Shown here: piece by piece, positions 18,065 through 26,528 of the stretch
Layout of the letters: every line of letters starts with the position of its first letter
Position numbering within the stretch: position 1 is the first letter of the stretch
DNA from: an uncultured Muribaculaceae bacterium
GTDB lineage: Bacteria > Bacteroidota > Bacteroidia > Bacteroidales > Muribaculaceae
Assembly (NCBI GenBank): GCA_958436175.1
Contig: CAUBJF010000002.1
Location: forward strand, 124,001-188,000
Reading direction: 5' to 3'
Length of the DNA: 64,000 bases
Notes under the pieces: model-generated
Databases searched by the model: none
Told to the model about the DNA's origin: nothing
The model's input: only the letters and a program-made list of their open reading frames with translations
Program-made: the position numbers and the translations under genes

Positions 18065-19068
18065 ATACTTTCGGGAATATCCTACGCTTAACAAGTTTCG
18101 GAGAGAGCCACGGACCTGCCATTGGGGGTGTCATTGATGGCTATCCGTCGGGAATTATAATAGATTTCGAAGCGATACGACGCGAAATGTCGCGTCGTCG
18201 CCCGGGGGGTGATCCCCTCACCTCCCCACGAAAAGAGGATGATGAAGTTGAATTTCTTTCAGGGATCTATAAAGGTGTAAGCTTGGGTACCCCCATAGGC
18301 TTCATAATCCGCAACAAAGACGTACGATCGGAAGATTACCAGCAACTTGAACACACCTTCCGACCGGGTCATGCCGACTATACTTATCAGGCTAAGTATG
18401 GCATCCGCGATTATAGAGGAGGCGGTCGAGCCTCCGCACGTGAGACCGCGGTTCGTGTCGTCGCAGGGGCGATTTGTAAGCAGGCTCTGTTTTCAAAAGG
18501 TATAGTCATCACTACCAGTATAACGCAGATAGGGAATGCTACAGACGACGATATGATGAAGGAAGAAATCGAATCAGCCAGGGCTTCCGCAGACAGCGTC
18601 GGCGGCATTGTCTCATGTCGTATTTCCGGAATTCCTGTAGGGCTTGGAGAACCAGTCTATGGCAAGTTTCAAGGTCTTCTCGCATCGGCTATGATGAGTA
18701 TCAATGCCGTAAAAGGTTTTGACTATGGCTCCGGCTTCGAGAACGCAAGTAAACATGGAACCGAGCTTCTTGATAAGCCTTTGTCGTTCGACTCAGCCGG
18801 GCTCCATACATTTGAGAATGTATCCGGAGGTATCCTTGGTGGTATAACTACAGGTGAAGAAATTAATTTCCGTGTCGTTTTTAAACCTGTTGCTACCCTC
18901 AGACGTCCTGTAGAAACAATCAATGACAAGAGTGAAAAAATTACAATAGAAGTTTCAGGCAGGCATGATACATGCGTAGTTCCACGAGCGTTGCCGGTTG
19001 TTGAAGCAATGGCGGCGATTGTCACTCTTGATGCACTGTTGCTGTCAAGGACAAGCAGTTGGCGATGA
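18061..19068 (+). CDS. aroC: chorismate synthase, short-loop form
   Basis: The last shikimate step: EPSP to chorismate, needing reduced FMN. The family signatures GESHGPAIGGVIDG, RRRPGGDPLTSPRKEDDEV, FRPGHADYTYQAKYG, DYRGGGRASARETA and GRHDTCVVPRALPVVEAMA are all present. At 335 residues it is shorter than the usual 350-361. Compared with E. coli from memory, about 20 residues are missing between TQIG and DSVGG (near residues 158-181), where the usual CPDP-containing loop sits. The catalytic segments on both sides are intact, so it is probably active. It overlaps ybaK by four bases and yhcC by four bases (19065-19068). Confidence 0.95.
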   Translation: MNTFGNILRLTSFGESHGPAIGGVIDGYPSGIIIDFEAIRREMSRRRPGGDPLTSPRKEDDEVEFLSGIYKGVSLGTPIGFIIRNKDVRSEDYQQLEHTFRPGHADYTYQAKYGIRDYRGGGRASARETAVRVVAGAICKQALFSKGIVITTSITQIGNATDDDMMKEEIESARASADSVGGIVSCRISGIPVGLGEPVYGKFQGLLASAMMSINAVKGFDYGSGFENASKHGTELLDKPLSFDSAGLHTFENVSGGILGGITTGEEINFRVVFKPVATLRRPVETINDKSEKITIEVSGRHDTCVVPRALPVVEAMAAIVTLDALLLSRTSSWR

Positions 19069-19955
19069 ATTTATATACGGAATACTCTTCTTTCTTAGAG
19101 CGTTATTTCAAAGGGAAGGTCCAGAAGCTTCCTATAGATGTCATATCCACTTGCCCTAACAGGGACGGTTCTTTAGGCTACGGCGGATGCATTTACTGTC
19201 GCAACGATTCCTTCAGTCCCGACTTCGCCAAACGCTTATTGCCGGTAACTCAGCAGATAGAACGTGGCAAAGCTTTCTTTTCAAGGAAATATACCAAGAT
19301 GAACTATTTGGCGTATTTCCAATCGTTTACTTCAACCTATGCTGATGAGAATCGATTCATCAATATGTGCAAGGATGCACTGGATGCAGAGGGCATCGTC
19401 GGCTTAGTTATATCCACTCGGCCAGACTGTCTCCCTGAAAATATATTGGAGCATATCGCTGACATTCGCGATAAATATCAAACGGTGGTTATCTTCGAAT
19501 TAGGCGCTGAAACAGCTCACAATGAAACTCTCGCACTCCTCAACAGATGCCATACTTGGGAACAGACTGTAGACGCAGCTTGGCGCCTTGATTCCTATGG
19601 ATTCCCGGTAGGGCTACACCTTATGCTTGGTTTGCCGGGCGAGGACATAGATAAAATGGTCGAAACAGTTCGTCTTGTAAACGACTTGCCTGTTTCGACC
19701 GTAAAATTTCATCAGCTACAGATTCTACGAGGGACACCTCTTGAAAAGATGGTTTCCTCAGGTGCCATAGCATTAAAGATATTTTCGCCAAAAGAGTATG
19801 CAACCTTATGTGCATGCCTTGTTCGCGAACTACGTAGAGATATTGCGATCGAACGATTCGTCGCACAGTCTCCTTCAAAGCTCCTCGTCGCCCCTCGATG
19901 GGGTATAAAAAAGGAAGATTTAAAGAGAATGATTATATCTGAACTACTTAGATAA
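19065..19955 (+). CDS. TIGR01212-type radical SAM protein (YhcC)
   Basis: A 296-residue radical SAM protein of the YhcC/TIGR01212 type. The N-terminal cluster motif is a long-spaced variant, CPNRDGSLGYGGCIYCRND, giving C-x12-C-x2-C instead of CxxxCxxC. FQSFTSTYA and GLHLMLGLPGEDIDKM are family marks, and CLPENILEHI belongs to the SAM barrel. The substrate is not established. The start at 19065 gives an ATGA overlap with aroC; a TTG two codons earlier is less likely. Its 3' end overlaps the convergent queA by eight bases. Confidence 0.9.
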   Translation: MNLYTEYSSFLERYFKGKVQKLPIDVISTCPNRDGSLGYGGCIYCRNDSFSPDFAKRLLPVTQQIERGKAFFSRKYTKMNYLAYFQSFTSTYADENRFINMCKDALDAEGIVGLVISTRPDCLPENILEHIADIRDKYQTVVIFELGAETAHNETLALLNRCHTWEQTVDAAWRLDSYGFPVGLHLMLGLPGEDIDKMVETVRLVNDLPVSTVKFHQLQILRGTPLEKMVSSGAIALKIFSPKEYATLCACLVRELRRDIAIERFVAQSPSKLLVAPRWGIKKEDLKRMIISELLR

Positions 19956-20997
19956 TTAGCATTGCGTCACCGTAGCAACCGAATCGATAACCTTCTTCAA
20001 CAGCTATCTTATATGCCTTCATCACGAGCTCATAGCCCCCAAAAGCAGCAACCATCATGAGCATCGTTGAATAAGGCATATGGAAATTGGTCACCAGATT
20101 TGTGCATACTGTGAAATCATAGGGAGGGAAGATAAATTTGTTGGTCCATCCTTCATATGTCTTCATATGACCGCCCATGCTGTCGGCAGTAGCGATAGCA
20201 CGGAGCACGGATGTGCCGATTGCACACACACGCTTGTTATTGTCTTTGGCTTTGTTGACGGTATCGACAAGTTCTTGATTGGCTTCCATTTGTTCAGAAT
20301 CCATGCGGTGTTTCGTTAGATCCTCCACATCAATCTCCCGGAAAGCTCCAAGTCCGTTGTGGACGGTCACGAATGCTTTCTTCACGCCCTTGATTTGAAG
20401 ACGTGTCAGCAAGCTGCGCGAGAAATGAAGACCTGCAGCCGGAGCAACTACAGCACCTTCTTTTTCGGCGAAGATACACTGGTAATCATCGGCATCAGTT
20501 GCTTCAGGCTCCCGCTTCATATAGGGGGGGAGAGGAGTCATGCCCAAGGAATAAAGGGCAGTTTTGAATTCATCATGCGGACCGTCATATAGAAAACGGA
20601 GAGTACGACCTCGGGATGTCGTATTGTCTATCACCTCAGCTACCATGGATTCATCGTTGCCGAAGTAAAGCTTATTACCGATGCGGATCTTACGTGCTGG
20701 TTCTACAAGCACATCCCAAAGTTTATTGTCGGCATTAAGTTCGCGCAGGAGGAAGACTTCGATCTTGGCTCCAGTTTTCTCTTTGTTGCCATAAAGAAGA
20801 GCCGGGAAGACGCGTGTGTTGTTGAATATCATTACATCGCCGTCATCGAAGTAATCGATTATATCTTTGAATATATGATGTGTGATTTCTCCGGTCTTGC
20901 GGTTGACAACCATCATACGGCAGTCATCTCGGTCCACCACGGGATGTGCTGCTATCAAGTTTTCTGGAAGATGGAATTTGAACTGGGAAAGTTTCAT
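19948..20997 (-). CDS. queA: tRNA preQ1 ribosyltransferase-isomerase
   Basis: QueA moves the ribosyl part of S-adenosylmethionine to preQ1 at position 34 of GUN tRNAs, giving epoxyqueuosine. The 349-residue protein begins MKLSQFKFHLPENLIAAHP and contains FNNTRVFPALLYG, APAAGLHFS, FVTVHNGLGAFREI and LVTNFHMPYSTMLMMVAAF, all standard QueA segments. It is last in the minus-strand run ftsX-DUF3098-uppP-truB-queA, 31 bases after truB. Its stop overlaps the end of the yhcC-like gene on the other strand. Confidence 0.97.
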   Translation of the reverse strand: MKLSQFKFHLPENLIAAHPVVDRDDCRMMVVNRKTGEITHHIFKDIIDYFDDGDVMIFNNTRVFPALLYGNKEKTGAKIEVFLLRELNADNKLWDVLVEPARKIRIGNKLYFGNDESMVAEVIDNTTSRGRTLRFLYDGPHDEFKTALYSLGMTPLPPYMKREPEATDADDYQCIFAEKEGAVVAPAAGLHFSRSLLTRLQIKGVKKAFVTVHNGLGAFREIDVEDLTKHRMDSEQMEANQELVDTVNKAKDNNKRVCAIGTSVLRAIATADSMGGHMKTYEGWTNKFIFPPYDFTVCTNLVTNFHMPYSTMLMMVAAFGGYELVMKAYKIAVEEGYRFGCYGDAMLII

Positions 20998-21028
20998 CTA
21001 TATTATTGTATATTCTTACGGATGTGTT

Positions 21029-21742
21029 TTATGGTTCTATTTCTTCAGGGACTTCTATAGGGGTCTCTCGTATGAGTTTGCAGGCATCGGGAATGGACAG
21101 GCAATCTTTGATTGCATACTGCCCTACTCTTGTACGTTGCAGTTCTGTCAGGTGAGCTCCAGTCCCCAATGCTACGCCTATGTCACGTGCAAGGGCTCGT
21201 ATATAAGTCCCTTTACTGCATACTGTACGTATTTTTATCTCAGCTGGGGCATACGAGAGGAGTTCTATCTCATCTATGACAAGAATCTTTGGCTTAAGCT
21301 CAATCTCACGTCCTTTACGGGCATATTCATAGGCTCTTTTACCATCAACCTTGCATGCACTGAATGTTGGAGGAACTTGTTCGATAAGACCATGAAACAT
21401 GGAGAGTTTTTCCCGGACAAGTTCTTCAGTGATATGATCTGTAGGATATGTGGCATCTATTTCAGTCTCGAGATCAAACGATGGTGTCGTCGCTCCCAGA
21501 GCGATGGTAGCGATATATTCTTTTACGCCGGCCTGGAGCTCGTCGATGCGTTTGGTCGCTCGTCCCGTGCAGATAATCATGACTCCGGTTGCAAGGGGGT
21601 CGAGCGTGCCGGCGTGACCTACTTTTATCTTCTTCAGTCCAAGTCGTCGTGAAAGCTCTCCACGCAGTCTTTTGACCGCGTCGAACGATGTCCAACCAAG
21701 AGGCTTGTCTATTGCTAATATTTCACCGTCTATGAAATTCAT
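21029..21742 (-). CDS. truB: tRNA pseudouridine-55 synthase
   Basis: TruB makes pseudouridine 55 in the T-loop of tRNAs. The 237-residue protein carries the catalytic block GHAGTLDPLATGVMIICTG with the nucleophile D48, and IDKPLGWTSFDAV at the start. CSKGTYIRALARDIG is the conserved RNA-binding segment. It lacks the C-terminal PUA domain of the E. coli enzyme (314 residues), which is usual in Bacteroidota. It lies two bases after uppP. Confidence 0.96.
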   Translation of the reverse strand: MNFIDGEILAIDKPLGWTSFDAVKRLRGELSRRLGLKKIKVGHAGTLDPLATGVMIICTGRATKRIDELQAGVKEYIATIALGATTPSFDLETEIDATYPTDHITEELVREKLSMFHGLIEQVPPTFSACKVDGKRAYEYARKGREIELKPKILVIDEIELLSYAPAEIKIRTVCSKGTYIRALARDIGVALGTGAHLTELQRTRVGQYAIKDCLSIPDACKLIRETPIEVPEEIEP

Positions 21743-21744
21743 TT

Positions 21745-22605
21745 TTAGAAAAGTCCGTATCCTTTAGCAAGGCAGATTAATGATACGATTACGCAATAAA
21801 GAGCGAACCAGATAAGTTTGCCTTTCTTGACGATAGAAAGCATCCATTTACAAGCCAGGCATCCCACTATAAACGATGAAAGGAATCCGACAAGCATCGT
21901 TATCAATCCTACAGGTGCGTCGGGGACACCGGCGGCTGCATCAATAGCATCAATGCTTAAGATGTCCTTAAGGTCAAGTAGTGCTTCACCAAGGATGGGA
22001 ATAATAACCATAAGGAATGAGAATCGCGCCACTTCTTCCCTTCTGTCCCCGATAAGAATGCCGGTTGCAATTGTAGTACCCGAACGTGAAAGTCCGGGCA
22101 AAACGGCGACAGCCTGTGCACAACCAATCACAAAAGCATCGATATAGCTTATCTTTCTCGGATGGTATGCTCCGACCGCATGATTATCTAAAGGCTTGGT
22201 GCGGAAGTAATAGGAGAAAGTCAACAGTAAGGCTGTGGCAAGAAGACAATAACCGACAAGTGTAAGTTCCTGTCCGAAGAAAGTTTCGATAGTATCCTTG
22301 AAAAATATTCCGACTATACCAATAGGAACACAAGAAACAAGAATTTTGCAGACATACCAGAATCGTTCGTCACGTTTGAATGTGAAGAACGATACGCAGA
22401 GAGGCCAAAATTCTTTCCAAAGAATAACTATTGTACTAAGAACGGTTGCCACATGAAGTATGACATCGAACTGGAGACTATCGGCTCCAGATAGATTGAG
22501 GCCAAGGATTTCTCGAAAAATCTCCAGGTGGCCAGAAGAACTGATTGGTAGATACTCGGCAAGACCTTGTACTATGCCAAGTATGAGCGCGTCTAATGTA
22601 TCCAA
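21745..22605 (-). CDS. uppP: undecaprenyl-diphosphatase
   Basis: UppP (BacA) removes a phosphate from undecaprenyl pyrophosphate so that the lipid carrier can be reused for peptidoglycan and surface glycans. The 286-residue membrane protein has about eight hydrophobic helices and both active-site blocks: EYLPISSSGHLE near the N-terminus and AVLPGLSRSGTTIATG in the middle. It is coupled tightly to truB (two-base gap) and lies 38 bases after the DUF3098 gene. Its presence with an FtsX-like gene ties this run to cell-wall synthesis. Confidence 0.97.
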   Translation of the reverse strand: MDTLDALILGIVQGLAEYLPISSSGHLEIFREILGLNLSGADSLQFDVILHVATVLSTIVILWKEFWPLCVSFFTFKRDERFWYVCKILVSCVPIGIVGIFFKDTIETFFGQELTLVGYCLLATALLLTFSYYFRTKPLDNHAVGAYHPRKISYIDAFVIGCAQAVAVLPGLSRSGTTIATGILIGDRREEVARFSFLMVIIPILGEALLDLKDILSIDAIDAAAGVPDAPVGLITMLVGFLSSFIVGCLACKWMLSIVKKGKLIWFALYCVIVSLICLAKGYGLF

Positions 22606-22643
22606 AAGAATAATAAGTTATTAGTTTCGGGAACCGTAGATTG

Positions 22644-22904
22644 TTATTTTTTGAACTTTATTATTATAGCAGCTGCCATGGCGACGTATCCAAGAAAAGC
22701 GATACACGGACCTACAACGATACGTCTGGTGCTGAAGATATCCGGATTGAATTCATCTGTTGTCGAACTGCCTCCAAGCATGAGCAGGAAGCCGACTACG
22801 ATCATAGCTCCGGCTATGGCCATGGCGATAAAGTTTTTCTTTTCGAGAGGCAGCAACTTCTCATTTGAAGTTGCATTGATACTTTCACTATTTTTGTTTT
22901 CCAT
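22644..22904 (-). CDS. DUF3098 small membrane protein
   Basis: An 86-residue protein with two predicted membrane helices (NFIAMAIAGAMIVVGFLLML and IVVGPCIAFLGYVAMAAAII) separated by the short periplasmic segment SSTTDEFNPDIFSTRR. The FNPDIFSxRR motif and size fit DUF3098, a Bacteroidota family of unknown function found beside ftsX-like and uppP genes. It is nine bases after the ftsX-like gene and precedes uppP. A structural partner of the FtsX-like protein is a reasonable guess from position only. Confidence 0.88.
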   Translation of the reverse strand: MENKNSESINATSNEKLLPLEKKNFIAMAIAGAMIVVGFLLMLGGSSTTDEFNPDIFSTRRIVVGPCIAFLGYVAMAAAIIIKFKK

Positions 22905-22913
22905 ATGAATTCT

Positions 22914-23786
22914 CTATTTTAAGTACATCTCGTCGTAACTTGCATTCAAATATCGATTTGCAGCAAAGGCTGCAGTAGCTACGCATACCCCAGCTCCTAT
23001 AGCGACCAGGAATAAGAATATTACCGCCATAGAAACCCATGGAAGAGCTGATTCTACTAAAGGGTCTATGGTTTGAAGATATACCCTCAATGATGCAAGT
23101 AAGGCTGAAGAAATTACACCGGCAACAAGACCATTATATATCCCTGCAATTATGAATGGCTTTCGGATAAAGCCAGGAGTTGCTCCTACAAGTTTCATTG
23201 TATGGATTACGAATCGTCGGCTATAGACCGATAGACTAACAGTATTATTAATCAATGCAATCGATACAAGCAAAAGGACTGCGGATGCCAGAAGAAAAAT
23301 GAAACTCATGCGCCTAAGCGTCGAATCGACACCCTGTATGACCGCATTCTCCGAAATGACTTCCTCCACACCTGGTAGTTTCTTAAACATTCCTGTTAAA
23401 GCTACGATGCTGTCCGCCGCGGAATAACTTGGATTAACTTTCACTTCGAATTCGGGATTGTATGGATTCTCATCAAGAAGTCTCGCGAAATCATCTCCAA
23501 AATAGGATTTCTCTTCCTTAAGAATTGAGTCTGGAGAAATATATTCATAACCCCGCACTGCAGTATGCTTCAGGGCCGAGCGAACACCAACTAAATCTTC
23601 TTGTGTGCTTGTCCGGCTCATTTTCACTACAAATCCGAAATTGCGGCGCACTTCGTCGTTGATATTTTTTGCTACAAGACCCGCCATCGAGGCAGCTCCA
23701 AGAAGCAATAAGACCAACGCCACACTTATCACTGATGTTAAGCGTGCGCCAAGTATAGATATTCGTTTTGTCCTTTTTTGTACCAT
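22914..23786 (-). CDS. ftsX: FtsX-like cell-division permease protein
   Basis: A 290-residue FtsX/MacB-type membrane protein. One helix lies near the N-terminus (LTSVISVALVLLLLGAASMA), followed by an extracytoplasmic domain (about 45-165), then three helices near 168-190, 215-240 and 255-280. FtsX with FtsE controls peptidoglycan hydrolases at the septum. No ftsE is in this window, which is common in this phylum, where ftsE lies elsewhere. It heads the minus-strand run leading to queA, with a promoter at 23859-23890. Confidence 0.9.
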   Translation of the reverse strand: MVQKRTKRISILGARLTSVISVALVLLLLGAASMAGLVAKNINDEVRRNFGFVVKMSRTSTQEDLVGVRSALKHTAVRGYEYISPDSILKEEKSYFGDDFARLLDENPYNPEFEVKVNPSYSAADSIVALTGMFKKLPGVEEVISENAVIQGVDSTLRRMSFIFLLASAVLLLVSIALINNTVSLSVYSRRFVIHTMKLVGATPGFIRKPFIIAGIYNGLVAGVISSALLASLRVYLQTIDPLVESALPWVSMAVIFLFLVAIGAGVCVATAAFAANRYLNASYDEMYLK

Positions 23787-23858
23787 TTAGAACCCGTCTA
23801 AACCGTAATAAATCGTTCCAGGCAGTTGTTGATAATGTACTTCATACCTAAAATCGTG

Positions 23859-23890
23859 CAAAATTACCAAATTTTCCCATCAACTCCAAG
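23859..23890 (-). promoter_or_regulatory. promoter of the ftsX-DUF3098-uppP-truB-queA operon
   Basis: On the minus strand CTTG (23890-23887), 20 bases, then TAATTTTG (23866-23859). Transcription would begin near 23852, giving a leader of about 65 bases before the ATG at 23786. Confidence 0.7.
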
Positions 23891-23961
23891 CATTTACTTA
23901 AAAAATTCCGCGTGTAGATTCAAGAAAGAACAGAGAAGCATAAGAAAGATTGTACGTATTA

Positions 23962-23991
23962 TTGGCTATGCTTCAAATTTTCGTAATTTTG
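23962..23991 (+). promoter_or_regulatory. promoter of the MBOAT gene
   Basis: TTG (23962-23964), 19 bases, then TAATTTTG (23984-23991), diverging from the ftsX promoter about 70 bases to the left. The leader to the ATG at 24069 is about 70 bases. Confidence 0.7.
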
Positions 23992-24068
23992 TGGGGAGAT
24001 TTCAAATTGCTTAAGGCATGCTGAACTATATGTCGCAAAATAAACAATCATCCATGCTTTAAAAACAT

Positions 24069-25547
24069 ATGCTTTTCAACAGCTTTAAATTCTGGATAGT
24101 ATTCACTCTGATTTTCTCATTATATTGGATAATTCCGAGTAAGTGCCATCGGCTTAGAAAACTATTTCTCGTAGTTGTAAGCTACGCCCTGTACATGAAC
24201 TGGCAGCCGTCCTTCGCACTCGTGCTTCTTTTGGTGACTTTAGTCACTTATTTTGGCGCACGCATAGTCGGGACTCTCGATGTCCGGATTTCTTGTGCTG
24301 AAAAGGCCAAAATAGCTGAGAGGCTAACGCGCCAAAGGAAGATAGCCGGTGTTTCTTTTTCATTTCTTTCCCTTCTTCCACTTTTGGTTTTCAAATATTA
24401 CAATTTCATCAATGGTGTGGTATTCGACATACTTGGCAATATGGGCTTACATTACGAGATACCGGGACTTAACTGGGCAGTACCTGTAGGTATATCATTC
24501 TTTACCTTTCAGGCATTGGGATATTATTTCGATGTCTACCGTAAAAAGGAACAGCCCGAAAGAAGCATCGTGGACTACATGCTTTTCTGCTCCTTCTTCC
24601 CGCAGACGGCCAGCGGCCCTATATCTAAAGCATCCGAACTGTTACCTCAAATCAAGTCCGAAAAAAAGTTTGTTTTTCATAACGGAGTACAGGGATTAAA
24701 ATGGATTTTATGGGGCGTTTTTCTCAAATGTGTAGTCGCCGATAACTTAGGGCTTTATGTAGATACGGTGATGAACAATTATCAACATTTCTCAGGCTTC
24801 AATTGTGCAGTTGCCGCAATCCTTTTCACTCTTCAGATCTATGGAGACTTCGCGGGATATTCTTTAATGGCTATAGGTATCGCGGAAACGCTCGGTTTTC
24901 ATCTCGTCAACAATTTTCGACGACCTTATCTGGCTGACAGCATTACGGAATTCTGGAGACGATGGCATATATCTCTCACACGTTGGCTCACTGAATATGT
25001 CTATATACCTTTAGGCGGCAGCCGATGTTCCAAACCACGCCAATATGCCAACATCCTCATTACTTTCCTTGTATCAGGTCTCTGGCATGGAGCCAGTTAT
25101 ACGTTTATTGTCTGGGGTGGTTTGCATGGTGCGGCTCAGATCGGCGAGAAAGCATTGGGCCTTGACCCCAAGGGGCGGCATGCCGGTAAAAAATGGCTCT
25201 TAAAGGCCAAGCCTTTGAGAATAATCATCACATTTGCGATAGTTACCGTTGCCTGGGTTTTCTTCAGGATGCCAACTCTCGGGGATGCCTGGGAGTTCAT
25301 TGTACGCATTTTTTCGGACCATACATCACAGCCTTTCATGTATAAGGCCTCCAACAGCGACAAGATGATAACATTCCTGGCCCTCTTTTCTGTTTTTGCA
25401 GCCGATCTCCGTGCAGAATATCTCAAAGAAAAGACTAAGTGGCTTGATAGTTCTTGGGCGAGATGGCTTATATACATATCCCTATTTGCGGTAATCCTCT
25501 GTATCGGTGTGCTCGATGCCGGTTCTTTCATTTATGTTAACTTTTAG
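24069..25547 (+). CDS. MBOAT family O-acyltransferase (AlgI/DltB type)
   Basis: A 492-residue polytopic membrane enzyme that moves acyl groups across the membrane onto an extracellular glycan or polymer. Hallmarks are PVGISFFTFQALGYYFDVYR, the FWRRWHISLTRWL motif, and SGLWHGASYTFIVWGGLHG with H340 and the family histidine H353. About 10-12 hydrophobic segments are predicted. The gene after it (two-base gap) encodes a membrane-anchored SGNH protein, the usual partner in AlgI/AlgX/AlgJ and PatA/PatB systems. The acceptor, whether alginate-like glycan, peptidoglycan or capsule, cannot be told from sequence. Confidence 0.93.
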   Translation: MLFNSFKFWIVFTLIFSLYWIIPSKCHRLRKLFLVVVSYALYMNWQPSFALVLLLVTLVTYFGARIVGTLDVRISCAEKAKIAERLTRQRKIAGVSFSFLSLLPLLVFKYYNFINGVVFDILGNMGLHYEIPGLNWAVPVGISFFTFQALGYYFDVYRKKEQPERSIVDYMLFCSFFPQTASGPISKASELLPQIKSEKKFVFHNGVQGLKWILWGVFLKCVVADNLGLYVDTVMNNYQHFSGFNCAVAAILFTLQIYGDFAGYSLMAIGIAETLGFHLVNNFRRPYLADSITEFWRRWHISLTRWLTEYVYIPLGGSRCSKPRQYANILITFLVSGLWHGASYTFIVWGGLHGAAQIGEKALGLDPKGRHAGKKWLLKAKPLRIIITFAIVTVAWVFFRMPTLGDAWEFIVRIFSDHTSQPFMYKASNSDKMITFLALFSVFAADLRAEYLKEKTKWLDSSWARWLIYISLFAVILCIGVLDAGSFIYVNF

Positions 25548-25549
25548 AG

Positions 25550-26461
25550 ATGAAAAAATTCTTGATCTATGTAGGGTTATTCTTCTCCCTCATTTTTATT
25601 ATCGATTTAGTATTCGGTGTCGGGGCGAGGTATCTAAACAGTCATGCCAAGGGTGGAGACACCTACAACCATTATTATATTACCGAGAAAATGGCAGACT
25701 CTGTTGTCGTTTTCGGCTCTTCACGTGCGATTCATCATTTCAATCCAAAGATAATAGAGGACTCACTTGGCCTGGCTGCATACAACTGCGGTGTAGACGG
25801 AAATGGTATTATTTTTAATTATGGCCGATTACTGGATATTACCCGTAGGTATAAACCGAGCATAATCATCTATGATGTAATCCCTTCGTTCGATATGGAG
25901 GAAGACGACTATTCCAAGTATCTCCAGTGGCTGAGACGATGGTATGACCATCCCGGCATCCCTGAGATATTTCAAGATGTTGATTCTATGGAAAAATATA
26001 AGATGCTGTCAAACCTGTACCGGTATAACAGGTTTTTTCTTCAGATGCTTTCCGACAATATCAAGCCTCGTCAGGAATTGGCATATAACGGTTACAAACC
26101 AATCTATGAAACAATGACGGTTGAGACCGATCGCACAGACCATAGCAAACCGGCTCAATGGTCGGAGCTGAAACTAAATTATTTCCAACGATTTGTAAAT
26201 CTTTGCCAAAAGAATAACATAAAACTTGTAATATCGTTTTCGCCATGGTACAGAGCAGGAAGCTCTAAAATATACGATGAGTTCAGATCATTTGCGCAGA
26301 AAAACGAACTTGAGATTCTTGACTTCTACACAGATACAGAAATTACGACTAATCCGGCTTTATTTGCTGACGTATCTCACTTAAACAATTCAGGCGCGGA
26401 CATATTTACTGCGAAATTCATGTCAGCACTCAAAAAATTACAGATAGTGAAGCCTATTTGA
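25550..26461 (+). CDS. membrane-anchored SGNH-fold protein, MBOAT partner
   Basis: A 303-residue protein with one N-terminal membrane helix (FLIYVGLFFSLIFIIDLVFG) and an extracytoplasmic SGNH-like domain. The nucleophile block is VVVFGSSRAIHHF with G56-S57-S58, YNCGVDGNG provides the glycine block, and FADVSHLNNSGADIF provides the D274-x-x-H277 pair. It lies two bases after the MBOAT gene, so it probably takes the acyl group and transfers it to the acceptor glycan. It is distinct from the two SGNH proteins at 30.7-33.4 kb, having GSS in place of GDS. Confidence 0.82.
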   Translation: MKKFLIYVGLFFSLIFIIDLVFGVGARYLNSHAKGGDTYNHYYITEKMADSVVVFGSSRAIHHFNPKIIEDSLGLAAYNCGVDGNGIIFNYGRLLDITRRYKPSIIIYDVIPSFDMEEDDYSKYLQWLRRWYDHPGIPEIFQDVDSMEKYKMLSNLYRYNRFFLQMLSDNIKPRQELAYNGYKPIYETMTVETDRTDHSKPAQWSELKLNYFQRFVNLCQKNNIKLVISFSPWYRAGSSKIYDEFRSFAQKNELEILDFYTDTEITTNPALFADVSHLNNSGADIFTAKFMSALKKLQIVKPI

Positions 26462-26475
26462 TGCTTTGTTTTTTG

Positions 26476-26483
26476 TACTTTTG
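26476..26483 (+). promoter_or_regulatory. -7 element before the aldose epimerase gene
   Basis: TACTTTTG at 26476-26483, 45 bases before the ATG. A TTTG lies at 26457-26460, but the spacing of 15 bases is short, so only the -7 element is well supported. Confidence 0.45.
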
Positions 26484-26528
26484 TGTCAGAAAGCTACCAT
26501 AGCAACTTAATTAAATATTTAATGAAGG

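Noticed and set aside
20882..21652. 256-codon open frame on the plus strand
   Set aside because: It is antisense to queA and truB, both certain from motifs.
23826..24014. 62-codon frame on the plus strand in the ftsX-MBOAT gap
   Set aside because: It spans both divergent promoters and has no family likeness.
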